64,000 nt of DNA, taken from assembly GCF_020711235.1 (NCBI RefSeq), contig NZ_JAJFAV010000005.1, forward strand, positions 248,001 to 312,000. Reading direction: 5' to 3'. The notes below the pieces were generated by a model that ran no database searches, had not been told where the DNA came from, and saw nothing but the letters and a program-made list of their open reading frames with translations. Position numbers and translations under genes: made by a program. The stretch's first letter is position 1, and every line of letters starts with the position of its first letter. Below are positions 25,060-34,991 of the stretch, one piece after another. This stretch comes from Hymenobacter sp. 15J16-1T3B. Lineage in GTDB: Bacteria > Bacteroidota > Bacteroidia > Cytophagales > Hymenobacteraceae.

Positions 25060-26073
25060 CTAGGGTACTACAACCCCGCGCACCGGTTCGGAGTTCGGCC
25101 CGGCGGCCAGGGCCGAGCAAGCCCAGCGGATGGTTTCCTCAATTGGGCGGAAGCGCAGGCCGGTAGCCCGCTGCACCTTCTCGGCTTGGTACACCACGGG
25201 ACGCCGCCCGGCGCGGGCGGTGTCCTTGGTGATGAGCGGCCGGGAGCCGCTGACCAGGCTGCGCAGGTGCTCCAGCCGCCAAATGGCTTCGGCGGCCCAA
25301 TCGGGCACCTGCACCGTCGGGGGCTTCTTGCCGAAACAGGCCGCAGCCTGCCGGAAAAACTCCCCCAGCGGCAGCGCGCCGGCGCTCAGAATGTACCGCT
25401 CGCCCGTCCCAGCAAGGTCCAAGGTCAGCCGCAGCATGGCCTCCACCACGTCGCGTACATCTACAAAATTAACCTTTCCCGGCGTGTAAAACGAATGCTG
25501 CTGGTGGGCGTAGCGAAATAGCCGCGTGCTGCTCCGCTCCCAGTCGGTGGCGCCCAGGATTACCGAGGGATTCACAATGACCGCTGACAGCCCTTCAGCC
25601 ATGCCGCGCCACACCTCCGTCTCGCCCAAGTACTTGCTGGTGGCGTAGTGCCCGTGGGCCGCGCCCAGGTCCCACTTGGCGTTTTCGTCCAGCTCGGGCC
25701 CGGTGGCCGTTTCGGGCAGCCCGCCCAGCGCCGCTACCGACGACACGTAGCACAGCCGCACGCCCGGCCGGGCCAGGCAAGCATCCACCACGACGGCGGT
25801 GCCTTCCACGTTCACCTGCCGCAGCAGCTCGGCGTCCTGCGGGGCGTAGGAAACGAGGCCGGCGCAGTGAAACACGTGCGTGACGCCGGCCAGGGCCTCG
25901 CGCAGCACGCCGGAGTCGCGCAGGTCGCCTTCCACCCATTCCACCCGCTCGTGGCCGGGCACGTGCCGGGGCACGGCTTGGCGGTACAGCGCCCGCACGC
26001 TCAGCCCCCGGGCCAGCAGGGCCGGAATCAGGTAAGAACCCACAAGGCCGCTGCCGCCGGTAACGAAGATCAT
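25060..26073 (-). CDS. NAD-dependent epimerase/dehydratase (extended SDR)
   Basis: 337 aa. Rossmann loop GGSGLVG (6-12), acidic D50 in VEGDLRDSG, HCAGLVSY, and the catalytic Tyr143/Lys147 in GHYATSKYLGE define an extended SDR. The sequence resembles the dihydroflavonol-4-reductase-like/3-beta-HSD-like branch more than UDP-glucose 4-epimerases, with VIVNPSVILGATDWERSSTR. The probable role is reduction or epimerisation of a nucleotide sugar or a lipid-related alcohol. It lies 91 bp after the PHP phosphatase gene at the end of the exopolysaccharide operon, which fits sugar modification but does not prove it. Confidence 0.9.
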   Translation of the reverse strand: MIFVTGGSGLVGSYLIPALLARGLSVRALYRQAVPRHVPGHERVEWVEGDLRDSGVLREALAGVTHVFHCAGLVSYAPQDAELLRQVNVEGTAVVVDACLARPGVRLCYVSSVAALGGLPETATGPELDENAKWDLGAAHGHYATSKYLGETEVWRGMAEGLSAVIVNPSVILGATDWERSSTRLFRYAHQQHSFYTPGKVNFVDVRDVVEAMLRLTLDLAGTGERYILSAGALPLGEFFRQAAACFGKKPPTVQVPDWAAEAIWRLEHLRSLVSGSRPLITKDTARAGRRPVVYQAEKVQRATGLRFRPIEETIRWACSALAAGPNSEPVRGVVVP

Positions 26074-26164
26074 GGCAGGAATAGGTAAACTGGCAACTGG
26101 TTAACAGGCTAGGCGTGCGGGCATCGGCACGATTGGCGGGTCAACCAGGTCGCCATTTGACAAT

Positions 26165-26920
26165 TTACAGCTCCGCGTTGCGCAGCGGCAACTGCAACAG
26201 TTTGGGCAGGTACTCGCTGCTGAGCACGCGGTCGAGCGAGGACATGTGCTTGAGGTTGTGCGCGTCGGTACCCGCGAAGTCGACCAGGCCGGCGTCGATG
26301 AGCTTCTCGGCCACGCGCTTGGCGCCGCTGGAATAGTAGCCCACCAAGGAATTGAGGTTGACTTGCAGCAGGGCGCCGTTTTCGCGGATTTTTTCCAGCT
26401 CCGGGAAGCGGCCGTAGAGGTAGGTGTAGCGCTCCGGATGGGCCAGCACCGGCTGGTAGCCCGCGGCCTTCAGCCCAAACACCGCTTCCTGCAGGTTAAA
26501 CGGCTCGTTGATGTACGACGTCTCGAAGAGCAGGTAGCGCTTGTCGCCACCGAAGCTGAGCAGCTCCTCCCCCGTTTCCAGCCGCCGCATGAAGAACTCG
26601 TCGAGGTAGTACTCGGCCGCGCAGTGCAGCTCCACATCGATGCCGGCCGCCGTGGCGGCGTGCTGCAGCTGAGCCAACGCGCCGCGCACGCCCTCGGGCG
26701 TGTTGCGGTAAAAGTCGCCCATGATGTGGGGCGTCATCACCAGCTTGCGGTAGCCCAGCGTCTGCATCAGCCGCAGCAGTTCCAGCGACTGTTCCACGGT
26801 TTCGGCCCCGTCGTCGAGGCCCGGCAGCAGGTGGGAGTGCATATCGGTGCCCAGCCCGGCCAGCGAAGCCGGCACTACGGCCGCACTCCGACCGAAAAGC
26901 TTTTGGAAAAAGGAAGCCAT
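26165..26920 (-). CDS. CpsB/CapC-type PHP-fold tyrosine phosphatase
   Basis: 251 aa. The PHP metal ligands are visible: DMHSH (26-30), DD (36-37), TPH (63-65), the HPERY segment and DAHN near the C-terminus. These proteins are metal-dependent protein-tyrosine phosphatases that dephosphorylate the partner bacterial tyrosine kinase and so tune capsule or exopolysaccharide polymer length. The gene starts 12 bp after the Wzc-like kinase stop codon, a tight operon. The presumed substrate is the Gly-Tyr tail of that kinase. Confidence 0.93.
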   Translation of the reverse strand: MASFFQKLFGRSAAVVPASLAGLGTDMHSHLLPGLDDGAETVEQSLELLRLMQTLGYRKLVMTPHIMGDFYRNTPEGVRGALAQLQHAATAAGIDVELHCAAEYYLDEFFMRRLETGEELLSFGGDKRYLLFETSYINEPFNLQEAVFGLKAAGYQPVLAHPERYTYLYGRFPELEKIRENGALLQVNLNSLVGYYSSGAKRVAEKLIDAGLVDFAGTDAHNLKHMSSLDRVLSSEYLPKLLQLPLRNAEL

Positions 26921-26932
26921 AGAGGCGGCAAC

Positions 26933-29425
26933 TTACGAAAAGCGGCGGCGCAGACGCGCCAGCAGCCCCGTAGGTGCTTTGGTTTCCTCGTAGTAGCCGT
27001 AGCCGGTGCCGTAGCCGTACCCGTAGCCGTAGCCATATCCGTAGCCGTAGCCATACATGCCACCGGCCTGGGCGTCGTTGAGGATGGTGGTCAGCTTGCC
27101 GAAGCCGCTGCCGCGCACCAGCTTGTTGATGTTCTTGAGGAAGGCCTTCTTGGAATAGCCGGCGCGCACGATGTAAATCGGCACGTCCACCTTGCGCATG
27201 ATGAGCACGCCGTCGGTTACCAGACCCACCGGCGGGGTGTCAATGATAATGACGTCGTAGGTACGCTTAAGCTCTTCCAGCATCTGGTCGAACTGCGGAT
27301 GTAGAATCAGTTCCGAGGGGTTAGGCGGGGTCGGACCGGCCGAAATAAAGTCCAGCGACGGAATGCTGGTGCGCTGAATGCACTCCTGCACCGTGTGCCG
27401 GTCAATCAGGATGGTGCTGACGCCCTTGGTATTTTCCGCGTCGAAGGCCAAGTTCACCTTCGGCTTGCGCATGTCCAGGTCGATGATGATGACGCGCTGC
27501 TCGGAGAGGGCAATGATACCGCCCAGGTTGACGGCCACGAAAGTTTTGCCCTCACCCGAAATGGTCGACGTCACCGAAATCAGGCGCTTCTGCCGGGAGT
27601 TGGCCACGAACTCCAGGTTGGTTCGAATGGAGCGAATGGCTTCGGATATGGCTGATTTGGGGTTTTTATCCACAATCAGCTTCGACACGGACAGCTTTTC
27701 CTTGTCGTAGGACGGCACCACGCCCAGCACCGGCGCCACGGTGTTGCGCTCCAGTTCGCGGATGCTCGTCACGGTGTTGTGCAGCAGGTAACGCCCGGCC
27801 ACCAAGCCCAGGCCCAACACGGCACCAATGGCCAAGCCGATGGCGTACACCATCATCTTCTGCGGGGAAATCGGCACGCCCGGCAGGCTGGCCGGCGACA
27901 GAATCTGCAGGTCGGCAATGGTACCGGCTTTCTGAATACCGAAGTCGACTTTTTTCTGCATCAACAGCATGTAAGAGCTGACGTACAGCTCCACCGGTCG
28001 GCGCAGGCGGGCCAGTTCGGTTTCCTTACCAGGCAAAGCCTGCAACTCGCCGGCCAATTGCTGCTGCTGCCGGGTCAACGCATTCAGTTCGTCGTTGGTG
28101 AGCTTCAGCGTTTGCTGCAGCAAGCGGCGGATGCTGCGCTTGGTAAACGCCAGTTGGTTTTGGCGAATCTGCACGGCCGTGGTGGTGGGCTGGTACGACT
28201 GCAGCACCTGCCGCAACTCGCGCTGCTGCTCGTTGAGCACGCCCAGCTGCTGGCTGATTTGCGGGTCCTGCAGCACGGCCAGCCCCGGAATGCTTTCTTC
28301 CACGGTCAGGTCGTCGCTGTTCACCAAGCGTTCCTGTTCCACTACCCGAGCCAAGTCCTGCAGCACGCCCTGGCGCCGCTGGATTTCCTCCCGCTTCTTG
28401 GCCAGCTCCTGCATCTGGGTGGTAATGGTGCCCAGGTCGCCCTTGGCATCGTAGGTGCGGTTGCGCTTGACGGCGGCCTGCAGGGCGTCTTCGGCTTTTT
28501 GCAGCGAATCCCGGTTGCCGTTGAGCTGGCTGTCCAAGAACGACATGGACTGCTGGGTGCTCTGGGAATTGCGGGCCAGCTTTACGTCCAGGTACACCGA
28601 GTCAATCTTGTTGACGATGTCGCGCGCTTTGGCCGGGGTGTAGTCGGTAAAGGCAATGCCGATGGTGTTGGCGTCCGGGTTGATGATGCTGACCACCAGG
28701 TTTTGCGCCAGGTAGCTGTTGATGGCTTCCGGCGTATTGATAACAAAGAAGTACTTGGTATCCGGCGTCTGCTCGTTGAAGAAGCGGGTGCGCGTCAAGG
28801 TGAGGGTAAAGCCCGGCGTGGTGACGGGTTCCCCGAAACGGTACTCCTTGCCCTGCTCCGCCTGGCCCTGGGCGTAGCTCAACCGGAACCGGTCCTGATC
28901 GAGCACTTCCACGTTGAATTTCTGCCCAAACTGCACCGGCTCCAGCACCTTGTAGTCCACCCGAAACGGCGCCGTGCGGTACAGCTCCGTCTCCAGCACC
29001 GTGCCCTCGGTGTAGTAATTCACGTCGAGTTCCAGAGAGTCGCGCAACCGACTGTATATCAGATCCGACTGGATTAACTCTACTTCCCCCGACAGCTTGC
29101 TGATGCCTTGTTGGCCGGCTTGGGCGCCGGCGGCCAGCAGGCCCAGGTCCCCGGCCTGCTGCTTCTCGTCAATCTTGATGGTGGAGGACGAGCGGTACAG
29201 CGGTTTGGTGTAGCGCAAATAGCTCCAGCTGGCGGCCAAGCCAATCAGCACCAGCAAAATCATCCACGGCAGACTGCGCCGCGTCACCGATAGCAGTAGC
29301 GGCAGGTCGAACCCTCCCCCTACCGACTCATCGTCGGCCTCGGCTGCGGGCGCCGCCGGCGCCGCGCCGCCACTGGTGGCGTTTCGGATGAGTTCTTCCA
29401 GTTCGGCGTTTTCGTTAACGGCCAT
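26933..29425 (-). CDS. Wzc-like polysaccharide co-polymerase and tyrosine autokinase
   Basis: 830 aa. An N-terminal cytoplasmic segment is followed by a first TM (about 48-68), a long periplasmic Wzz domain with coiled coils (about 80-510, many Q/L heptads), a Pro-rich second TM region near 525-550 (LPGVPISPQKMMVYAIGLAI) and a cytoplasmic BY-kinase domain (about 590-775). The kinase shows Walker A SGEGKT, Walker A' VIIIDLDMRKPKV and Walker B DVIIIDTPPVG. The C-terminal tail 791-812 alternates Gly and Tyr (11 Tyr in about 25 residues) and is the likely autophosphorylation site. With the Wza-like lipoprotein it spans the envelope and controls polymer length and export. It is flanked by the export gene and the phosphatase gene. 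Confidence 0.95.
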   Translation of the reverse strand: MAVNENAELEELIRNATSGGAAPAAPAAEADDESVGGGFDLPLLLSVTRRSLPWMILLVLIGLAASWSYLRYTKPLYRSSSTIKIDEKQQAGDLGLLAAGAQAGQQGISKLSGEVELIQSDLIYSRLRDSLELDVNYYTEGTVLETELYRTAPFRVDYKVLEPVQFGQKFNVEVLDQDRFRLSYAQGQAEQGKEYRFGEPVTTPGFTLTLTRTRFFNEQTPDTKYFFVINTPEAINSYLAQNLVVSIINPDANTIGIAFTDYTPAKARDIVNKIDSVYLDVKLARNSQSTQQSMSFLDSQLNGNRDSLQKAEDALQAAVKRNRTYDAKGDLGTITTQMQELAKKREEIQRRQGVLQDLARVVEQERLVNSDDLTVEESIPGLAVLQDPQISQQLGVLNEQQRELRQVLQSYQPTTTAVQIRQNQLAFTKRSIRRLLQQTLKLTNDELNALTRQQQQLAGELQALPGKETELARLRRPVELYVSSYMLLMQKKVDFGIQKAGTIADLQILSPASLPGVPISPQKMMVYAIGLAIGAVLGLGLVAGRYLLHNTVTSIRELERNTVAPVLGVVPSYDKEKLSVSKLIVDKNPKSAISEAIRSIRTNLEFVANSRQKRLISVTSTISGEGKTFVAVNLGGIIALSEQRVIIIDLDMRKPKVNLAFDAENTKGVSTILIDRHTVQECIQRTSIPSLDFISAGPTPPNPSELILHPQFDQMLEELKRTYDVIIIDTPPVGLVTDGVLIMRKVDVPIYIVRAGYSKKAFLKNINKLVRGSGFGKLTTILNDAQAGGMYGYGYGYGYGYGYGYGTGYGYYEETKAPTGLLARLRRRFS
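26992..27058 (-). repeat. Hexanucleotide (GGCTAC)n tract encoding Gly-Tyr repeats
   Basis: Within the 3' end of the kinase gene, GGCTAC and its near-synonymous variants (GGCTAT, GGATAT, GGGTAC) are repeated about ten times, interrupted once by an ACC (Thr) codon. A six-base unit keeps the frame, so slippage would change the number of tyrosines two residues at a time without breaking the gene. Synonymous drift among units suggests it is not freshly expanded. Confidence 0.8.
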
Positions 29426-29468
29426 CTAGGTCAGGTATGCGATGCAAAGAGAAAGACTTCCGAACTAC

Positions 29469-30398
29469 TCAGTTTGAGTTATACCGGATGATGGTGATGA
29501 TCAGGGCGGCGGTATTGAGCACCAAGCCCGCCAAGCCCAGTACGGGCGCCGCGTCGTTGAGCGAGTCGTAGAACGGACGCCGCACCGGTTCGATGTATAC
29601 GATGTCGTTGGGTTCCATTTGCAGGTTGGCCCGACGCATGCCGGCAATGGTCGTCAGGTCGACGATTTCCACCTGCGGATTCTTCAGGTCGCCGCGGATG
29701 ATGCGCACGTTGGACACGTTACCCCCCGAGCGGTACAGGGAGCCCGCCCCGCCGGCGGCGCCGTCGACGCCCCCGGCCGCGGCCAGTACTTCCAGCAGGT
29801 TCATGTTATCGTTGACCAGCGGCACAATTTTGCCGCCGGGCGAGCCGAGCACCACCACCCGGTTGTTGGTGACGCGGGTGGTCACAAACACGCCCTTGTA
29901 AAATTCGCTGTAGCGCACCTGCAGCAGGCTGTCGGCCTGCATCAGCGTCAGGCCCTGCACGCGCACGCGGTTGACCAGCGGCAGCTTCACGTAGCCGTCG
30001 GTCTGTACCAGGAATTCCGATTCCCCGGCCGCCGACGAGCTGGTGCCCGCGCCACCGCCCTGCCCGCCCACGTTGCTTAGCGTCCGGCTACCGTTGGCGC
30101 CGGTGGAGAGCAAGCCCGCCGGATTACCGAAACGGAGCTCCCCGTTCGGGTCGATAATTCGCTCACCGCTATTGGTATACACCCGCACGGCCAGTAAATC
30201 GTTGTTCTGGATGGTATAGTTCCGATTGGCCCGGTTGACGGCCCGCCGCACCTTGGCCGTATCCATCTGACCCTCCGCGTTCATTTTGAACATAACCCGC
30301 TGGTTGTAAATCTTCTTGGAGCAGGAAGAAAGACCCAGTACGACGAGTAAGCACGGCAGCCAGAGCTGGCGCAGGCAACGGAAAGCAGGTAGATGCAT
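29469..30398 (-). CDS. Wza-like polysaccharide export lipoprotein
   Basis: 309 aa. Signal peptide with lipobox LGLSSC (lipid-anchored Cys26), a poly_export domain (about 60-175; YTIQNNDLLAVRVYTNSGER and PNGELRFG) and an SLBB domain (about 180-270; LGSPGGKIVPLVNDNMNLLE and VLAAAGGV). The C-terminal hydrophobic segment (about 285-305) would be the amphipathic/TM helix that inserts in the outer membrane. The family forms the outer-membrane channel for capsule or exopolysaccharide and docks on the Wzc periplasmic domain. It is the first gene of the operon, with the kinase gene 43 bp downstream. Confidence 0.95.
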   Translation of the reverse strand: MHLPAFRCLRQLWLPCLLVVLGLSSCSKKIYNQRVMFKMNAEGQMDTAKVRRAVNRANRNYTIQNNDLLAVRVYTNSGERIIDPNGELRFGNPAGLLSTGANGSRTLSNVGGQGGGAGTSSSAAGESEFLVQTDGYVKLPLVNRVRVQGLTLMQADSLLQVRYSEFYKGVFVTTRVTNNRVVVLGSPGGKIVPLVNDNMNLLEVLAAAGGVDGAAGGAGSLYRSGGNVSNVRIIRGDLKNPQVEIVDLTTIAGMRRANLQMEPNDIVYIEPVRRPFYDSLNDAAPVLGLAGLVLNTAALIITIIRYNSN

Positions 30399-30481
30399 GC
30401 AGGCTTAGATGAGCCGAAGAAAGAGGGAAACGGACCGCAACTGTGTACGAGCCGGAAAGGTCAGAACGCTTAAAAAACCTT

Positions 30482-30512
30482 CAAAGTAACTCAATCCGTG
30501 GGCGCTTTCAAA
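30482..30512 (-). promoter_or_regulatory. Promoter of the exopolysaccharide export operon
   Basis: On the minus strand TTTG (30512-30509), 19 bp, then TTACTTTG (30489-30482). This fits the Bacteroidota -33/-7 layout with one mismatch in the -7 box. It predicts an mRNA leader of about 80 nt before the wza-like ATG. Confidence 0.6.
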
Positions 30513-30634
30513 ATTGGGGCCGCCCGGGCAGTGGCTGGCAGCCGCCAAAATGCGTACCTTAGCCCGACCCAAACGAGCGTTTGTTTTTCTCGTTCTGCTC
30601 TTCCCATCATTCCCACCAACCCCTTTTTACTGCC

Positions 30635-31774
<1,140 letters not shown>

Positions 31775-31920
31775 GCCCGACGGCTTATTCGGAGCGTTAT
31801 TCCGCACCGGGCTGGCCGGAAAATCCCGGCCGCCCGGTCGCGTACGCCATTTGGGGCAGGCTGCCAAGCGGTTGCAACGAAAAAAACGGCACAAGCCGTG
31901 CATTCGTCAAAATCTCTGGC

Positions 31921-31928
31921 TATCTTTG
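31921..31928 (+). promoter_or_regulatory. -7 box for rpsU
   Basis: TATCTTTG, a perfect TAnnTTTG, lies 38 bp before the rpsU start codon. No convincing -33 TTTG at 19-21 bp upstream. Confidence 0.6.
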
Positions 31929-31966
31929 CGGCCCTCAAAACTCAGAAACTCCACGCTTTCTTTTTT

Positions 31967-32158
31967 ATGCTCATCGTCCAAATCAAGGAAAACGAGTCGG
32001 TTGACCGCGCGCTGAAACGTTTCAAAAAGAAATTCGAGCGCACGGGCGTGCTGAAAGAGCTGCGCCGCCGCACGTTCTTCCAGAAGCCTTCGGTTACGAA
32101 GCGCAAGCAGAAGATCAAGGCTGCCTACAAGCAGACGATGTACGGCCAGCAGGACTAA
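31967..32158 (+). CDS. rpsU: 30S ribosomal protein bS21
   Basis: 63 aa from ATG 31967 ([20 protein letters not shown]), the standard bS21 size. The family signature [18 protein letters not shown] and the basic C-terminal helix with [11 protein letters not shown] are clear. It joins the 30S platform next to the 16S 3' end and aids initiation; in Bacteroidota it takes part in sequestering the anti-Shine-Dalgarno sequence. It has its own -7 box and is followed by a strong terminator, then the xer and hpf genes, an order often seen in Bacteroidota. Confidence 0.97.
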   Translation: MLIVQIKENESVDRALKRFKKKFERTGVLKELRRRTFFQKPSVTKRKQKIKAAYKQTMYGQQD

Positions 32159-32209
32159 TTCTGCGGCTAGGAGCCAGCGAGCCTCGCGCTCAGCCGGCTA
32201 ACAGATTCA

Positions 32210-32253
32210 CGACCAGCCAGCCCATTTCTTGTGGGCTGGCTGGTCGTTTTTTT
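32210..32253 (+). terminator. Strong intrinsic terminator after rpsU
   Basis: Perfect 15-bp stem (CGACCAGCCAGCCCA / TGGGCTGGCTGGTCG), 7-nt loop, followed by seven T. Confidence 0.95.
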
Positions 32254-32320
32254 ATGTTTTGATTCTCGGCGGGGTTTCCTACATTGTCCGTCCACCCGCC
32301 GCCGCCGCGGCTTCCCTCGC

Positions 32321-33208
32321 ATGGAAGCTTTCATCGATTACCTGCGCTTCGAGCGCCGCTACTCCCCCCACACCATTCTCTCCTACGAGACGGATCTGCG
32401 GCAATTCGCGGACTACCTGCTGGCAGCCTACGAAATCAGCAACCCGGCCGAAGCCGACCACACACTGATCCGCTCGTGGATAGTGACCTTGATGGAGCAG
32501 CAGCGCGACCCGCGCACCGTGAACCGCAAGATTGCCTGCCTGCGCTCCTACTACAAGTTTCTGCTGCACACGGGCGCCGTCGCGCGCAACCCCATGCTGC
32601 GCATCACCTCGCCCAAGACCAGCAAGAAGCTGCCCGACTTCGTGCCCGAGGAGCCGCTGAACCACTTGCTCGACTCGTTTGCGTTTACCGACGACTTCGC
32701 CGGGGTGCGCGACCAGCTGATGCTGGAAATGCTCTACGGCACGGGCATCCGCCTCGCGGAGCTTATCGGCATCGGGCAGCAGGACGTGAGCCTGCCGGGC
32801 CGCACGGTGCGCGTGACGGGCAAGGGCAACAAGCAGCGCATTGTGCCGCTGAACCCCTCGCTTATTGCCGTGCTCGACAATTATATGCAGCGGAAAGCCA
32901 AGGAGTTCGGCGCCGCTGGCAACGCCGCAGCGCCCCTGCTCGTTACGGATAAAGGTAAGCCGCTTTATCCGCAGCTGGTGTACCGCACCGTCAAGCACTA
33001 CCTCGGGCAGATTACCTCGGCGCCCGGGCAGCAGCACCCCCACGTGCTGCGCCACTCCTTCGCCACGCATTTGCTGGGCAAGGGCGCCGATCTGAACGCC
33101 ATCAAGGAGCTGCTGGGCCACGCGAATCTGGCGGCTACCCAGGTGTACACGCACCTGAGCATCGACAAACTGAAAGCAGTGTTTGAAAAGGCCCACCCAA
33201 AAGCCTAA
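32321..33208 (+). CDS. xerC: Tyrosine recombinase XerC/XerD
   Basis: 295 aa from ATG 32321 (MEAFIDYLRFERRYSPHTIL). An N-terminal SAM-like core-binding domain (about 1-88) precedes the catalytic domain. The tyrosine-recombinase residues are complete: R144 in GTGIRLAELIG, H241-x-x-R244 in HVLRHSFATHLLGKG, H267 in ELLGHANL and nucleophile Y276 in TQVYTHL. It resolves chromosome dimers at dif with FtsK. Its place between rpsU and hpf, with no phage genes around, argues for the housekeeping enzyme rather than a phage integrase. XerC versus XerD cannot be decided from the sequence alone. Confidence 0.92.
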   Translation: MEAFIDYLRFERRYSPHTILSYETDLRQFADYLLAAYEISNPAEADHTLIRSWIVTLMEQQRDPRTVNRKIACLRSYYKFLLHTGAVARNPMLRITSPKTSKKLPDFVPEEPLNHLLDSFAFTDDFAGVRDQLMLEMLYGTGIRLAELIGIGQQDVSLPGRTVRVTGKGNKQRIVPLNPSLIAVLDNYMQRKAKEFGAAGNAAAPLLVTDKGKPLYPQLVYRTVKHYLGQITSAPGQQHPHVLRHSFATHLLGKGADLNAIKELLGHANLAATQVYTHLSIDKLKAVFEKAHPKA

Positions 33209-33245
33209 CGTTCCTTTTTTGTCTTACTCCTAACCCCCACGACCG

Positions 33246-33545
33246 ATGAAAGTACAGATGCAATCGGTGCACTTCACCGCCGATCAAAAGTTGCTCGACT
33301 TCATCCAGAAGCGCCTTGATAAGCTGGAAACTTTTTATGACCGCGTGACGGAAGGCGAAGTAATCATGCGCCTGAACAACAACGACGGCATTAACAATAA
33401 AACCGTAGAAATCAAGCTCTTCGTACCCGGTACCACGCTCTTCAGCCAGGAAGACGCCGGCAGCTTCGAAGCCGCGGCCGATGCGGCGGCCGAGCAGCTG
33501 AAAAAGCAGCTCATCCGCCACAAGGAAAAGCAGGTGGCCCACTGA
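33246..33545 (+). CDS. hpf: Ribosome hibernation-promoting factor (short HPF/RaiA type)
   Basis: 99 aa, the length of short HPF without the dimerising C-terminal domain. MKVQMQSVHFTADQKLLDFI is followed by KRLDKLETFYDRVTEGEVI and the conserved terminal AADAAAEQLKKQLIRHKEK. It binds the decoding site of the 30S subunit in stationary phase and blocks mRNA and tRNA access. It is 37 bp after the xer gene and probably in the same mRNA, and is followed by a hairpin terminator shared with metK. Confidence 0.94.
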   Translation: MKVQMQSVHFTADQKLLDFIQKRLDKLETFYDRVTEGEVIMRLNNNDGINNKTVEIKLFVPGTTLFSQEDAGSFEAAADAAAEQLKKQLIRHKEKQVAH

Positions 33546-33570
33546 ACCGCGTCGGCTACCGGATAAAACA

Positions 33571-33606
33571 ACGGCGCCCGTTCCAGCTGGAACGGGCGCC
33601 GTTTTG
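33571..33606. terminator. Bidirectional terminator between hpf and metK
   Basis: Palindrome ACGGCGCCCGTTCC-AGCT-GGAACGGGCGCCGT followed by TTTT on the plus strand and, in reverse, a short T-run (from AAAACA). It sits between convergent hpf and metK. Confidence 0.9.
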
Positions 33607-33642
33607 CGTAGTCGCGCGGGCCGAAGGCTCAGCGCAATGCAT

Positions 33643-34908
33643 TTAGTTCAGACCGAACGCCTGCTTGATCTGGTCGACGTAGTCGAGCTTTTCCCAGGTG
33701 AAGGTTTCAACGGTGCGGGTCGAGCCGTCGGCGCCTTTCACTTCCTTTTTGCCGGGCTGTCGGCCCATGTGGCCGTAAGCGGCCGACTCGGCGAAGATGG
33801 GGTTTTGCAGGCCCAGGCGCTGCACGATGGCGTAGGGGCGCAGGTCGAAGATGCCCTGCACTTTCTCGGCAATCTGCCCGTCGGTGAGCTTCTGGCCGTT
33901 GCCGTTGCTCACGTGGGTGGTGCCGTAGGTGGTCACGAACAAGCCCACGGGCTCGGCCACGCCGATGGCGTAGGCTACTTGCACCAGCGCCTGATCGGCC
34001 ACGCCGGCGGCCACCAGGTTTTTGGCAATGTGGCGGGCAGCGTACGCGGCCGAGCGGTCCACTTTCGAGGAGTCTTTGCCCGAGAAAGCACCGCCGCCGT
34101 GGGCGCCCTTGCCGCCGTAGGTATCCACGATGATTTTGCGGCCGGTGAGGCCGGAGTCGCCGTGGGGGCCGCCGATGACGAACTTGCCGGTGGGATTGAT
34201 GTGGTACTTGATGTCGTCGGTAAAGAGCTGCTGCACCTCGGGGCTGAGCTGGGCCTTCACGCGCGGAATCAGGATGTTCTTCACATCCTGCTCGATCTGC
34301 TTGAGCATCGTCTGCTCATTTTCATCGAAGTCGTCGTGCTGGGTGCTGACGACGATGGTTTCAATGGCCTCGGGCGTGTTGTCGTCGGCGTAGCGGATGG
34401 TGACCTGGCTCTTGGCGTCGGGGCGCAGGTAGGTCATTTCCTTGCCTTCGCGGCGGATGGCGGCCAGCTCGCGCAGCAGACGGTGCGAGAGGTCGAGGGC
34501 GAGGGGCATGTAGTTCTCGGTTTCGCGGGTGGCGTACCCGAACATCATGCCCTGGTCGCCGGCGCCCTGCTCCTCGGGCTTGGCGCGCTCCACGCCCTGG
34601 TTGATGTCGGCCGACTGCTCGTGCAGGCGGTTCATCACCTCGCAGGTGTCGGCGTTGAAGAGGTATTCGGGCTTGTTGTAGCCGATGCGCCGAATCACCT
34701 CGCGGATGATGGGCTCGGGCTCCACGTGGGCCGTCGACTTAATCTCGCCGGCTACCAGCGCGAAGTCGGTGGTTACGAGGGTTTCGCAGGCGACCTTCGC
34801 GGCGGGGTCCTGACGCAGGTATTCGTCGAGGATGGCGTCGGAAATCTGGTCGGCGACTTTGTCGGGGTGGCCTTCCGAAACCGATTCGGAAGTAAACAGA
34901 TAGGGCAT
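33643..34908 (-). CDS. metK: S-adenosylmethionine synthetase
   Basis: 421 aa, full length. It condenses ATP and methionine to SAM with release of PPi and Pi. Conserved motifs: N-terminal LFTSESVSEGHPDKVADQIS, the loop GAGDQGMMFGYA, and GGGAFSGKDSSKVDRSAAYA with the P-loop-like Lys and Asp residues. It is longer than the E. coli enzyme by insertions typical of Bacteroidota. A TAGCTTTG box lies 75 bp upstream. I looked for a SAM riboswitch in the leader and did not recognise one. The gene is divergent from the PAP2 gene. Confidence 0.98.
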   Translation of the reverse strand: MPYLFTSESVSEGHPDKVADQISDAILDEYLRQDPAAKVACETLVTTDFALVAGEIKSTAHVEPEPIIREVIRRIGYNKPEYLFNADTCEVMNRLHEQSADINQGVERAKPEEQGAGDQGMMFGYATRETENYMPLALDLSHRLLRELAAIRREGKEMTYLRPDAKSQVTIRYADDNTPEAIETIVVSTQHDDFDENEQTMLKQIEQDVKNILIPRVKAQLSPEVQQLFTDDIKYHINPTGKFVIGGPHGDSGLTGRKIIVDTYGGKGAHGGGAFSGKDSSKVDRSAAYAARHIAKNLVAAGVADQALVQVAYAIGVAEPVGLFVTTYGTTHVSNGNGQKLTDGQIAEKVQGIFDLRPYAIVQRLGLQNPIFAESAAYGHMGRQPGKKEVKGADGSTRTVETFTWEKLDYVDQIKQAFGLN

Positions 34909-34983
34909 TGCGCTGAATTAGGGCCGGTTTTGGGTAAACCAGTATCCGCCGGGCGCCCCGGCAGAGCGGCGGCGGATAGGTCA

Positions 34984-34991
34984 CAAAGCTA
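34984..34991 (-). promoter_or_regulatory. -7 promoter box for metK
   Basis: TAGCTTTG on the minus strand fits TAnnTTTG and lies 75 bp before the metK ATG. The leader between contains a GC-rich hairpin (CCGCCG..CGGCGG). Confidence 0.5.

Noticed and set aside
32321-33208. Phage or integron integrase
   Set aside because: The tyrosine recombinase lies in the rpsU-xer-hpf block typical of Bacteroidota chromosomes, with no att-like repeats, tRNA or phage genes around; housekeeping XerC/D fits better.
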